From NCBI GenBank assembly GCA_963771735.1, contig CAVYUN010000001.1, positions 248,001 through 312,000 of the forward strand: a stretch of 64,000 nt of DNA. Direction: 5' to 3'. A program made the translations under genes and the position numbers. The notes below the pieces were generated by a model. It was not told where the DNA came from, ran no database searches, and saw nothing but the letters and a program-made list of their open reading frames with translations. Numbering within the stretch: the stretch's first letter is position 1; every line of letters begins with the position of its first letter. Positions 54,467 through 64,000 of this stretch are shown piece by piece. The stretch is from 66-474 sp963771735 (GTDB lineage: Bacteria; Pseudomonadota; Gammaproteobacteria; Xanthomonadales; Rhodanobacteraceae).

Positions 54467-55129
54467 ATGTTCAGACTCGTCGCTATTCTGTGTATGTTGC
54501 TGCTCGCTCTGCCTTGTGCAGCTTCTGACGGGCAGATGCAGCAGCTTCTTAACATTGGCATCAACCTGGCTGCGGCGCGGCTCAAGCAACCGGGAAACCT
54601 CTGCACGAAGGCCGTAATACCCAAAAGCGATTCAATGCGCGTCTCACAGCTTCTCGCGACGATCGATACCGTAGGGCTCAAAGACGAGCTTGGCAACTCT
54701 CCGGCGTACTACGCAGCCATGGTCGACGACACGGTTCAGCTCAAGCGGCTGCTCAATCTGGGTTACAGTGCTTCGGGGCCACTCGGTTCGCTACTAAACG
54801 CAGCGGCATACTGGAACTCAGTGAAGGCAGCCAGCCTACTTTTAGGCCGTGGGCTGGATCCAAATGCTCTCAATAGTTCAGGCAGCACCCCGTTACTGGT
54901 CGCGGTTGGCGAGGGCGGTCCGGACGTAGCCCGGCTCTTGCTCCAGCATGGGGCTCGCCCTTCTGCACGGGACTTACGCTACGCACTCATCTGCAAAAAT
55001 CAGAGTGTCGTTGATCTTCTTGTCCAGTCAGGCGCAGAAATAGATGCGGGCGCACGCCGCTTGGCCAACAAATACAATTTACATTTGCCGCCAACAGGCC
55101 GTAGCTTCAAGTTTGAAGTGCACAATTGA
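54467..55129 (+). CDS. Secreted ankyrin-repeat protein, second cassette-like gene
   Basis: 220 residues; the ATG lies ten bases after the attC crossover point, the normal place for a following cassette gene. The signal peptide is MFRLVAILCMLLLALPCAAS. Ankyrin repeats start near residue 75: DELGNSPAYYAAMVDDTVQLKRLL, then the second and third units (SLLLGRGLDPNALNSSGSTP and LLVAVGEGGPDVARLLLQHG) and a fourth (NQSVVDLLVQSGAEI). GC content is low, as in the preceding cassette. No matching attC (expected GCGCTAAC) follows the stop, so the cassette's 3' end has been lost or the array ends here. Confidence 0.85.
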   Translation: MFRLVAILCMLLLALPCAASDGQMQQLLNIGINLAAARLKQPGNLCTKAVIPKSDSMRVSQLLATIDTVGLKDELGNSPAYYAAMVDDTVQLKRLLNLGYSASGPLGSLLNAAAYWNSVKAASLLLGRGLDPNALNSSGSTPLLVAVGEGGPDVARLLLQHGARPSARDLRYALICKNQSVVDLLVQSGAEIDAGARRLANKYNLHLPPTGRSFKFEVHN

Positions 55130-55270
55130 TTAGTCTTGGCCGGGTTGCTCCTCGGGCGTTTCGAATCCCAATCGTTCTCCATGTCGATGACGTGGCACAG
55201 CCGCGAATCGGACGCGAGCATCTTTGCGACCGGCCAGAACGCAGTTGCCGTTTGGTGGCATACTTTAGGG

Positions 55271-56686
55271 ATGAAGTACGGGCTTGCCATGCTTTGCCTG
55301 CTTTGCGCCAGCGCGGCCGTTCCGGCGGCTGCGCAAACCCTGCCCGCGCAAGACTGGCCGGTGTTCGGCGGCAACGTGCAAAGCACCAGCGCCAACCCGA
55401 TGCCCACCGGCATCACAGCCGCCAATGTCGCCCACCTCGTGCGCCGGCAGGTGAAGCTGGACGGCACCGTGGATGCCAGCGCCATTTACCTGCACGGTGT
55501 CCGCATCCACGGCGCGCGCCACGACGCCATCTTCGCCACCACGACTTACGGCAAGACGCTGGCGATCGATGCCGACAGCGGCGCCGTGCTGTGGGAGTAC
55601 ACGCCGGACAGCTACCAGAAGCTGGCGGGTACGTACCGGATCACCAACACCACGCCCGTGGCCGGTCTCGAGCGGCAATTCATCTACGCCGCGTCGCCCG
55701 ACGGTTACGTGCAGAAGCTGGCCGTCGGCGATGGCCACGTCGTCTGGCGCACGTCCATCACCCGGCTGCCCGAACGGGAGAAGATGGATTCGCCGCTGAA
55801 ATTCTTTCGCGACCGCGTGATCGCGGTGACCGCCGGCTACATCGGCGACCAACCGCCCTACCAGGGCCACGTCGCCATCCTCGACGGCAAATCCGGCAAG
55901 TTGTTGCACGTATGGAACTCGCTGTGCAGCGATCGCAGCGGATTGTTGCAGCCCGCCTCTTGCCCGCACAGCGATTCGGCTATCTGGGGACGCGGCGGCG
56001 CGGTGATCGATCCCGTCAGCGGCGACATCTTCGTCGCCACCGGCAACGCCGACTGGAACGGCACGACGAACTGGGGCGATGCGGTCGTCTGGCTGAGTCC
56101 CGATGCCGCGAAGATGCTGGGCAACTACACGCCGGCCAATACCGCGGCCCTGAATGCGGACGACCAGGACCTCGGTTCGACGTCGCCGGTACTGCTGGGT
56201 GACGACCTGATCGTCCAGGGCGGCAAGGATGGCAAGATCCGCCTGCTCAGCCGCAAGGCGATCGCCGGCACCACGCCGCACAAGGACCACGAGTTGCAGA
56301 TCGTGGCCACGCCGGGCGACACGGATCTGTTCACCCAGCCGGCGACCTGGCAGCACGACGGCCACACCTGGATGTTCGTTGCCGACAACAAGGGCACCGC
56401 GGCCTGGAAGCTGGAGAGCGGCAAGCTCCGGCAGGCGTGGACCAACGACACCAGCGGCACCAGTCCGTTCGAGGCAGGCGGCCTGCTGTTCGTGTATGCG
56501 CGCGAAGGCGGATTGAACGTGTACCAGGCGACGTCGGGCCAACGCATCACTACGTTGCCCTGCGGTCCGGGCCACTGGAACAGCCCGATCGTGCTGCAGG
56601 GCAAGATCATCCTTCCCGAGGGCAACGCCAACGATCACGCCACCCGCGGCGTGCTGGATATCTGGAGTCTGCCCGGCAGCCGTTAG
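55271..56686 (+). CDS. Secreted PQQ-like beta-propeller protein
   Basis: 471 residues from the ATG at 55271; the signal peptide is MKYGLAMLCLLCASAAVPAA. Propeller blades of the PQQ enzyme/outer-membrane BamB type recur: FATTTYGKTLAIDADSGAVL, IYAASPDGYVQKLAVGDGHV, VAILDGKSGKLLHVW, DLIVQGGKDGKIRLLSRKA, FVYAREGGLNVYQATSGQR. A DIFVATGNADWNGTTNWGDAV segment resembles quinoprotein dehydrogenases, but the disulfide and calcium-site set was not confirmed, so cofactor binding is uncertain. GC content is back to the chromosomal level. It is convergent with paiB. Confidence 0.85.
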   Translation: MKYGLAMLCLLCASAAVPAAAQTLPAQDWPVFGGNVQSTSANPMPTGITAANVAHLVRRQVKLDGTVDASAIYLHGVRIHGARHDAIFATTTYGKTLAIDADSGAVLWEYTPDSYQKLAGTYRITNTTPVAGLERQFIYAASPDGYVQKLAVGDGHVVWRTSITRLPEREKMDSPLKFFRDRVIAVTAGYIGDQPPYQGHVAILDGKSGKLLHVWNSLCSDRSGLLQPASCPHSDSAIWGRGGAVIDPVSGDIFVATGNADWNGTTNWGDAVVWLSPDAAKMLGNYTPANTAALNADDQDLGSTSPVLLGDDLIVQGGKDGKIRLLSRKAIAGTTPHKDHELQIVATPGDTDLFTQPATWQHDGHTWMFVADNKGTAAWKLESGKLRQAWTNDTSGTSPFEAGGLLFVYAREGGLNVYQATSGQRITTLPCGPGHWNSPIVLQGKIILPEGNANDHATRGVLDIWSLPGSR

Positions 56687-56710
56687 CCGGCGTTGCCCGA
56701 CCTGCCCACT

Positions 56711-57364
56711 TCAACGCTCGCCTTTTTCCCGCTGGACCGCCTCGATCGCCTTGGCCACATCGTGCTCGCGTTCGCTCGGCGCGGCGGCGAGTCCGGCGCG
56801 GGCGCCTTCGCGGTCGGCGACGTTGCGGTTCTGGCTGAGTTTGTAGCGGCCGATCAGGTTTTCGATTTCGAGTTCGATGCCGACGATGTGGTGCATCTGT
56901 TCCCGCACGTAATCATCGGGCGCGTCGCTGATGCGCCAGCGGTGTTCGCGCCGTGCCTCGTTGCGGTCGACCAGGCGTGTCAACAGATCGTGCAGACGGG
57001 CTTCGTCGTCGAAGGCCGTGAGCCGGCCCCGCGCCTCGACGGCGAGGTAATCCCAGGTCGGCACCTGGCGCGGATCATCGCGCTTGCCGGGATACCACGA
57101 CGGCGACACGTAGGCGTGCGGACCCTGGAGCACCACCAGCGCATCGGCGCCGCCTGCGGGCACTTGCCATTGCGGATTGTGGCGCGCGATATGCCCGACG
57201 AGGACGCCGTGCGGTCCGCGCGCGGCGTCGAGTTCCCACGGCAGGTAACTGGTCGCGAAGCCGTCGGCCTTGCGCGTCACCAGCAACCCGAAATGCAACG
57301 CGCGGATCGCCGTGTGCAGGACATCGTCGCGCTCTTCGCGGAAGGCGGGGCCGGGATAGGTCAT
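56711..57364 (-). CDS. PaiB-family FMN-binding protein
   Basis: 217 residues from the ATG at 57364; the frame upstream runs into zipA and is not used. Family signatures: MTYPGPAFREERDDVLH, FGLLVTRKADGFATSYLPWEL, GPHAYVSPSWYPGKRDDPRQVPTWDY, and the C-terminal IVGIELEIENLIGRYKLSQN. PaiB proteins have a flavin-reductase-like split barrel; in Bacillus the protein represses protease and sporulation genes, but a direct regulatory role here is inference. It lies 25 bases downstream of zipA in the same direction. Confidence 0.9.
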   Translation of the reverse strand: MTYPGPAFREERDDVLHTAIRALHFGLLVTRKADGFATSYLPWELDAARGPHGVLVGHIARHNPQWQVPAGGADALVVLQGPHAYVSPSWYPGKRDDPRQVPTWDYLAVEARGRLTAFDDEARLHDLLTRLVDRNEARREHRWRISDAPDDYVREQMHHIVGIELEIENLIGRYKLSQNRNVADREGARAGLAAAPSEREHDVAKAIEAVQREKGER

Positions 57365-57389
57365 GCGCGCGGCGTGCCGGCGAGTGTTG

Positions 57390-58193
57390 TCAGCGGCGCG
57401 GCGGGGTGCGGATGAATTCGCCTTCGTGCTGGCGGTCCCACAGCCGCAGTTCTTCGCGCAGGCCCGCGATGCGCTGGCGGCCGAGCGTGTTGCGATCCTC
57501 GTCCAGCAGTTCGCCGCCCAGCAGTTCGGCGATGCGCTGCGCGGCTGGCAGCATCGCATCCCACGCATCCAGCGCCGACACCGGACCGGGCAAGGTGGCG
57601 AAGAAGGTCACGCCCGGTGTCTGCAATTCGCCGATGCGCCCCATGTCGAAATAGCCGGGCTTGATCATGTTGGCCATGCTGAAGACCGGGCCGGCTTCGG
57701 GCCGGCCATCGGCCAGCCGATGGAAGATGTGCATGGCGCCGAAATGCAGGCCGGCCTTTTCGGCCGCGACCACGATTTCGCTGCCGCCAAAGGTTTCGTC
57801 CTCCGGCGCGGCCACGAACAAGGTGACGATGCGGTCGACCGGAAGGTCCGGCGACCGCCGGCCGGCACCGGACGACTCCCTAGGCGGCGGCACATCGGCA
57901 TTGCGGCGGCGATCCGAAGCCACGGTTGCGCCGAGTCGGTCGAGTTCGCGCTTGAGGTCGACCTCCAGTTCGCCCTGCTCGGGCGGGCCCGCGCCTTCGC
58001 CTTCGCCGGCCTCGGCGCCGGTATCGCCGAGCATCGGTTCGATCCGCTCGGCACCGCGCTTGCGCGGCATCAGGCGCCGGCCCTGTCCCGGCTGGCGCGG
58101 GCGGCCGAAGAAATAGATCGCGACCAGGATCACCACGCCGATCACGGCAATGATGATGCGCAGGGTCATGGGCGAGATGGCGTCGGCATTCAC
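57390..58193 (-). CDS. zipA: Cell division protein ZipA
   Basis: Membrane anchor that bundles and tethers FtsZ at the septum. 267 residues if the GTG at 58193 is used; the ATG at 58169 would give 259 and a more typical short N-terminus. One N-terminal membrane helix (LRIIIAVIGVVILVAIYFF) is followed by a charged Pro/Gly/Glu-rich linker (about 30-115). The ZipA FtsZ-binding domain follows from about 117 (VDRIVTLFVAAPEDETFGGSEIVVA, then GVTFFATLPGPVSALDAWDAM). It lies just after smc, the usual order in xanthomonads; the usual ligA neighbour is absent here. Confidence 0.92.
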   Translation of the reverse strand: MNADAISPMTLRIIIAVIGVVILVAIYFFGRPRQPGQGRRLMPRKRGAERIEPMLGDTGAEAGEGEGAGPPEQGELEVDLKRELDRLGATVASDRRRNADVPPPRESSGAGRRSPDLPVDRIVTLFVAAPEDETFGGSEIVVAAEKAGLHFGAMHIFHRLADGRPEAGPVFSMANMIKPGYFDMGRIGELQTPGVTFFATLPGPVSALDAWDAMLPAAQRIAELLGGELLDEDRNTLGRQRIAGLREELRLWDRQHEGEFIRTPPRR

Positions 58194-58328
58194 GGAACGG
58201 ACTTTAGCAAACCCCGGCAGATTTGCGCAGCAGGTTATCCCCGGCTTTTGCGGAAGACCTGTTTTGCAGATTCCGCAGACGTATCGGCAAGCCTGTCGAA
58301 GTGCGGACGATGGCGGGTACGAATCACC

Positions 58329-61300
58329 TCAGGCGGCGACGCCAGCCAGCCTGGTGGCTTCCGACAAGTCCACCTGCACCAGCCGCGATACGCCCGGCTC
58401 GCGCATGGTCACGCCACACAACTGCTGGGTGATCTCCATGGTCGCCTTGTTGTGCGTGACCACGAGGAACTGCACCTTTTCGGACATGTCGCGTACCAAC
58501 TGGCCGAAACGGCCGATGTTGCCCTCGTCCATCGGCGCGTCCACCTCGTCCAGCAGGCAGAATGGCGCCGGGTTGAGGTTGAAGATCGCGAACACCAGCG
58601 CCACCGCGGTCATCGCCTTTTCGCCGCCGGAGAGCAGCGAAATATGGCTGTTCCGCTTGCCCGGCGGGCGCGCCATCATGGTGACGCCGGCGCTGAGCAG
58701 GTCGTCGCCGGTCAGTTCAAGGTAGGCGTGGCCGCCGCCAAACAGCTTCGGGAACAGGCCCTGGAATCCGGCGTTGACGCGCTCGAAGGTTTCCTTGAAG
58801 CGATCGCGGGTTTCGCGGTCGATCTTGCGGATCGCGTTTTCCAGCGTCTCCAGCGCGGTGGTGAGGTCGGTCATCTGCGCGTCGAGGTATTCCTTGCGCT
58901 GCGCGGCCTCGGCATGTTCGGAAATCGCCGCGAGATTGACCGGTTCCAGCCGCGCGATGCGGGCCTCGAGGTCGGCGATCTTGTCCTGCCACGCCGCCGG
59001 CTGCACTTCGTCGGAGAGATTCGGCCAGCAGCGGCTCGATCTCCAGCCCCGCTTCGCGGATCGCCTCGGCGAGCTGCTCGGCGCGCAGGCGATGGCCCTG
59101 CTCTTCCAGGCGCAGTTGTTCCAGCGCATCGCGTTCGCCGGCCATGGCCTGCTCGGCGGCGTGGCGCGCGTGTTCGCGCTCCTGCAGCGCGGCGGCGGAG
59201 CCTTCCAGCGTGCGGCGCGCCTCGACCATCTTGCGATCGACCTGCAAACGTTGGTCGAGGCAGACTTGGCGCTGCTTGTCCAGTGCTGCGATCGGATCGC
59301 CGCCTGCGGCAAGGCGCGCGTCGAGGTCGGCGCGGTGTTTGGCAAGCTGCTCGCGCTGTGCATGCATGCGCGACAGCGATTGTTCCAGCGCGGCCAGCGT
59401 GACGCGCCTGGATTCCAGCGCGATCGCGTGGCGGTGGGCGGCGTCGGAGGCTTCCTGCGCGTCGGCGCGTGCGGCTTCGCGGCGTTCCAGCAATTGCCGA
59501 CGCTCGGTTTCCAGTGCGACGCGGGCCTGCTCGTGCTCGCCCATGTTGGCGACCGCGGCCTGCATGCGCCCGCGCGCGGCCTGCAGCAACTGCTCGTTTT
59601 CCGCCAGCGTCTTCTCGATGTCGGCGTGCTCGGCATCGATCGTGGCCAGCCGTGCCCTGGCGCTGTCGATGCGGCCCTGCCGACTCTGCATTTCGCCAGC
59701 CAGCTCCGAAACGCGTCGATGCGCGTTGTACAGGTCGCGTTGCGCGTCGTCGCGGGACTGCTCGGCTGCGCGCCGCTGGTCGCGCACGTTGGCCTGGTGT
59801 TCCTGCAACTCGGCAATGCGCTTTTCGACGGCGGCCAGTTCCGCGGCGGCGTCCTGCAACTCGCGTTCGCGGCTGAGCACCCCGACCTGGCCGCCTTCGG
59901 CCCGCCGCACGCGCGCGAATCCGGCGCCCAGCCACACGCCGTCACGGGTGATCACGGTATGCCCCGGCGCCAGCGTCGGCGCCATGGCGCGCGCCTCGCC
60001 CAGCGTGGCAACGGTGCGTACCTGCGCCAGCAACGCGCGCGCCGTGTCCGGTCCGCGCACTTTTTCCGCAAGCGTGCCGGCCACATCGGCGAGCGCGAGC
60101 CCGCCATTGCCGACCAGCGTGACGTCGGCGCCGGCGATGCCCGCGAACTCTTCCGCGAACGTCAACGGGTCATCGACCAGCACGCCTTCGAGCACGCCGG
60201 CCAACACGGTTTCAACTGCACGGTCCCAGCCGTCATCGACCTCCAGGCGCGCACCCAGCCGTTCGCCATCGGCCAGCCCGATCTGCTGCAGCCACTCGCG
60301 CGCGACGTCGCGATCGCGGCCCAGCGCTGCACGCTGCAACGCCTCCAGCGATGCAATCCGGCCGCGCAGCGTCTGCTTTTGCGCATTGGCCTCGGACAGC
60401 CATGTTTGCGTCTGGCGCTCGTCGGCCTGCAGGCGTTCGACTTCGGCCTTGTGGTGTTCCAGGTTCCGGGTGTGGCTGTCGACCTGGGTCTTGAACGCCT
60501 CGTGTTCCTCGGCCAGCCCGCTGGTCGCGGTGGCCAGCGCGTCGAGGTCGTATTGCTTGCGCTCGTTGGCCAGTGTCTCGCGGCGACGCGACAGGTCCAG
60601 CGCCTGGCGGTCGAGATGGTCGATGTGGGTGCGTTCGACCTCGGCCTCACGCGACGTCGACGCGGTCTGCCCGCTGTGCGATTCCCAGCGCTGCTGCCAA
60701 GCCGCGTGCGCGGCCTCGGCCTCGGCCAGCGCCTGTGCGGCCTGCGCGTCGGCATCGCGCAGGCGCGCTGTTTCCGGCTCGGCGTCGGCGATCGCGACTT
60801 TCAGTTCCTCGCGTTGCGCCTCGTCGGTCCGGATGTGGTCGGCCAGTTCGGTCCAGCTGTGTTCGGATTGCTCGCGGTCCTGCTGCAGCCGCTCCATCAT
60901 CTCGCGGTGGTGTCGGATCTGCTGCTCGACCCGCGCCAGCTCCGCGCCAACCCGGTAGACCTCGGCCTGCACCGCGTTCATGGCCTCGGTGTGTTGCTGA
61001 TGCGTCTCGCGGCCCTGCTCGATCTCGGCTTCGAGGTGGCGCTGCGCGGCGAGCCTGCCTTCCAGCGCCGTCTCGGCCTCGCGCAATGCTTGCCGGTGCG
61101 ATTCCATCTCGGCGCTGACCGAGCGGTAGTTCAGGGCGCGCAATTCGGCTTCGCGCAGGGCGCGCTCTTCCTTCAATTTCTTCCAGCGCTCGGCGGCGCG
61201 CGCCTGCCTGTTCAAATGATCGAGCTGCTTCTCGACTTCCTCGCGCACGTCCTTGACGCGGTCGAGGTTCTCGCGCGTGGCCTTGATGCGGCTTTCGGTT

Positions 61301-61836
61301 TCCTTGCGGCGCTCCTTGTAGCGCGACACGCCGGCCGCCTCTTCCAGGTGCATGCGCAACTGCTCGGGGTGCGATTCCACGATGTCGGAAATCACGCCCT
61401 GCTCGATGATCGAATAACTGCGTGCGCCGAGGCCGGTGCCGAGGAACAAGTCGGTGATGTCGCGGCGGCGGCAACGCACGCCGTTGAGGTAGTAATCGGA
61501 TTGCCCGTCGCGGCCGACGCTGCGCTTGACCGACACTTCGTTGAAGGTGGCGTACTCGCCACCCAGCGTGGCGTCGGAGTTGTCGAAGATCAGTTCGACC
61601 GTGGCCTGCCCGACCGGCTTGCGCCCGGACGATCCCGAGAAGATCACGTCGGTGATGGCCTCGCCGCGCAGGCGGCTGGCCGCGCTTTCCCCCATCACCC
61701 AGCGCAGGGCGTCGATGATGTTGGACTTGCCGCAGCCGTTCGGGCCGCAGATGCCGGTGAGGTTGGTGGGAAGGTGCAGGGTGGTCGGATCGGCAAACGA
61801 CTTGAATCCGGCCAGCTTGATGGTCGAAAGGCGCAT
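58329..61836 (-). pseudogene. smc: Chromosome segregation protein SMC, one frame change
   Basis: ATPase core of the SMC-ScpAB condensin. The N-terminal head has Walker A GPNGCGKSNI at residues 31-40. The signature and Walker B (SHISLLSGGEKAMTAVAL and FCLLDEVDAPMDEGN) are near the 3' end. Between lie two coiled coils and a hinge (near residues 510-660). The frame changes by +1 near 59021-59027 (LLAES to NLSDEV). The total of 3,508 bases is one more than a multiple of three; without the extra base the protein has 1,168 residues, the normal length. scpA and scpB are intact, so loss of smc would be surprising and a sequencing insertion is likelier. Confidence 0.9.
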
Positions 61837-61995
61837 GGTTCAGGGTTTGGGTGGAACTACGGCAATGGGGTCGACGGCTGCAACGCCGGGCGAATACGCC
61901 AGTGTGCCGAACCCCGGCAGCTCGCGCAACGGCCCTGATCTGGAGGTGAGAATCAGTGTGGGAATACGTTCCATGTAATTGTTTTCAATAGATTG

Positions 61996-62271
61996 CTATT
62001 CGACAGGCTTACCGTGCGCCGGCCTCGCCTCGATGGCCAGGGCGTGGATGCCGCGACCCATCAGGTCGCCCAGTGCGTCGTACACCAGGCGATGCTGCTG
62101 CACCTTCGTCTTGCCGGCGAACGCGGCGCTGGCGATACGCACCCGGAAGTGGCCCGAGCCCTCGCCGGCGTGGCCGACGTGCAAGTGGCCCTCGTCGATC
62201 ACTTCCAGCGCGTCAGGCGCGAACGCACGCTGCAACCGCGAGCGGATCTCGTCGACCGACACCGCACTCAT
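61996..62271 (-). CDS. BolA-family protein
   Basis: 91 residues from the ATG at 62271; upstream frame not used. The BolA fold is recognised from IRSRLQRAFAPDALEVIDEGHLH, SGHFRVRIASAAFAGKTKVQQHRLVYDAL and the C-terminal GRGIHALAIEARP. The His residues in GHLHVGH and QQHR are candidate Fe-S ligands when paired with a monothiol glutaredoxin (family knowledge). It overlaps the yciI stop by four bases (ATGA), so the two are coupled. Confidence 0.93.
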   Translation of the reverse strand: MSAVSVDEIRSRLQRAFAPDALEVIDEGHLHVGHAGEGSGHFRVRIASAAFAGKTKVQQHRLVYDALGDLMGRGIHALAIEARPAHGKPVE

Positions 62272-62567
62272 GGCAGGGTCTGGCGAAACGGTCGTACCGT
62301 GACTTCGCGATACACGCCCGCGACGCGATACGGGTCGGCGTCGGCCCATTGCCTGGCGGCATCGAGGTCGTCGAACTCGGCCACGATCAGGCTACCGCTG
62401 AAACCCGCCGGGCCCGGATCCTCGGCATCGATCGCGGGAAACGGACCGGCCAGCAGCAGGCGGCCCTCCTCGAGCAGCTTGTGCAGGCGCGCGACGTGCG
62501 CCGGACGCGCGGCCTTGCGCTTGTCCAGCGAATTTTCAACGTCGATGCCGGTGATGGCGTACCACAT
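62268..62567 (-). CDS. yciI: YciI-family protein
   Basis: 99 residues. The family signature is MWYAITGIDVENSLDKRKAARPAHVARLHKL at the N-terminus, with the conserved His of the ferredoxin-like fold, then GRLLLAGPFP, FSGSLIVAEFDDLDAARQWADADPYRVAGVY. The role of YciI is unclear; relatives include muconolactone-isomerase-like and dehydrochlorinase-like proteins. It is translationally coupled to bolA downstream. Confidence 0.92.
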   Translation of the reverse strand: MWYAITGIDVENSLDKRKAARPAHVARLHKLLEEGRLLLAGPFPAIDAEDPGPAGFSGSLIVAEFDDLDAARQWADADPYRVAGVYREVTVRPFRQTLP

Positions 62568-62600
62568 TTCACGACTCCTGAATCAAGCAAAATTTTCTTC

Positions 62601-62680
62601 TCGTCATTCCGGCGTAAGCCGGAACCCAGTGTCGTTCCCGCCGAAGCCACTAGCCCCCGGCTTACGCCGAGGTGACGACA
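62601..62680. repeat. REP-like inverted pair between yciI and lysS
   Basis: TCGTCATTCCGG at 62601-62612 begins a hairpin, TTCCGGC with GCCGGAA around GTAA, followed by AACCCAG as at 20343. An imperfect inverse copy (minus strand TCGTCACCTCGGCG, then AAGCCGG) closes the unit near 62680. Both hairpins have GNAA-type loops. Confidence 0.6.
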
Positions 62681-62684
62681 ATGA

Positions 62685-64000
<1,316 letters not shown>

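Noticed and set aside
58774..61938. Long plus-strand open frame antisense to smc (1,054 codons)
   Set aside because: It lies fully opposite smc, has a Leu/Arg/Phe-rich, repetitive composition and no ribosome site.

Overview
The window comes from a GC-rich gammaproteobacterium of the order Xanthomonadales, most likely Rhodanobacteraceae or a close relative. The pointers are an SMC-ScpA-ScpB condensin rather than MukBEF, the core neighbourhoods rarA/lolA/ftsK, trxB/aat and smc/zipA, several secreted beta-propeller and TonB-receptor genes, and dispersed REP-like hairpins. The family assignment is inference from gene content; no similarity search was run.

Layout. 1-5.8 kb: 3' end of aconitase acnA, a small lipoprotein, fadD, a cupin and a Tyr/Trp-rich secreted protein. 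5.8-16 kb: PilZ protein, scpA-scpB-rluB-arsC, an aminotransferase/omega-amidase pair (transamination plus amide hydrolysis), a LysR regulator divergent from an azoreductase, and a YdeP-type molybdoenzyme. 16.0-20.5 kb: an integrated island at the 3' end of tRNA-Ser(UGA). It carries a tyrosine integrase, a remnant element bounded by inverted repeats at CTAG, a nested IS1595-family insertion sequence and an AT-richer orphan gene. Its flanks hold tRNA-Ser fragments joined to hairpin repeats with covarying stems. 20.5-27.7 kb: serS, then three paralogous secreted PD40 propellers interleaved with a LytS/LytTR two-component system. 27.7-41.2 kb: mainly core genes (rarA, lolA, ftsK, ald, trxB, aat), plus a serine hydrolase, a DUF1275 permease, two acyltransferase-like proteins, a phasin and an acyl-CoA-binding protein.

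41.3-51.1 kb: a DUF4396 membrane protein, two large paralogous secreted BNR/Asp-box propellers and a TonB-dependent receptor gene broken by three +1 frame changes. 51.1-56.7 kb: a fatty-acid desaturase with a palindrome at its start, an aldo/keto reductase, an integron-type gene cassette with a well-formed attC site (DUF4279), a second cassette-like ankyrin gene and a PQQ-type propeller. 56.7-64 kb: paiB, zipA, smc (one frame change), yciI-bolA and the 3' part of lysS.

Most informative observations: (1) the attC-bearing cassette with no integron integrase in view; (2) the nested tRNA-Ser island with its native terminator displaced and paired integrase arm-site candidates; (3) the five-gene PD40/LytTR module; (4) four single-base frame changes, all +1, in the TonB receptor and smc, which may be assembly insertions rather than real decay.
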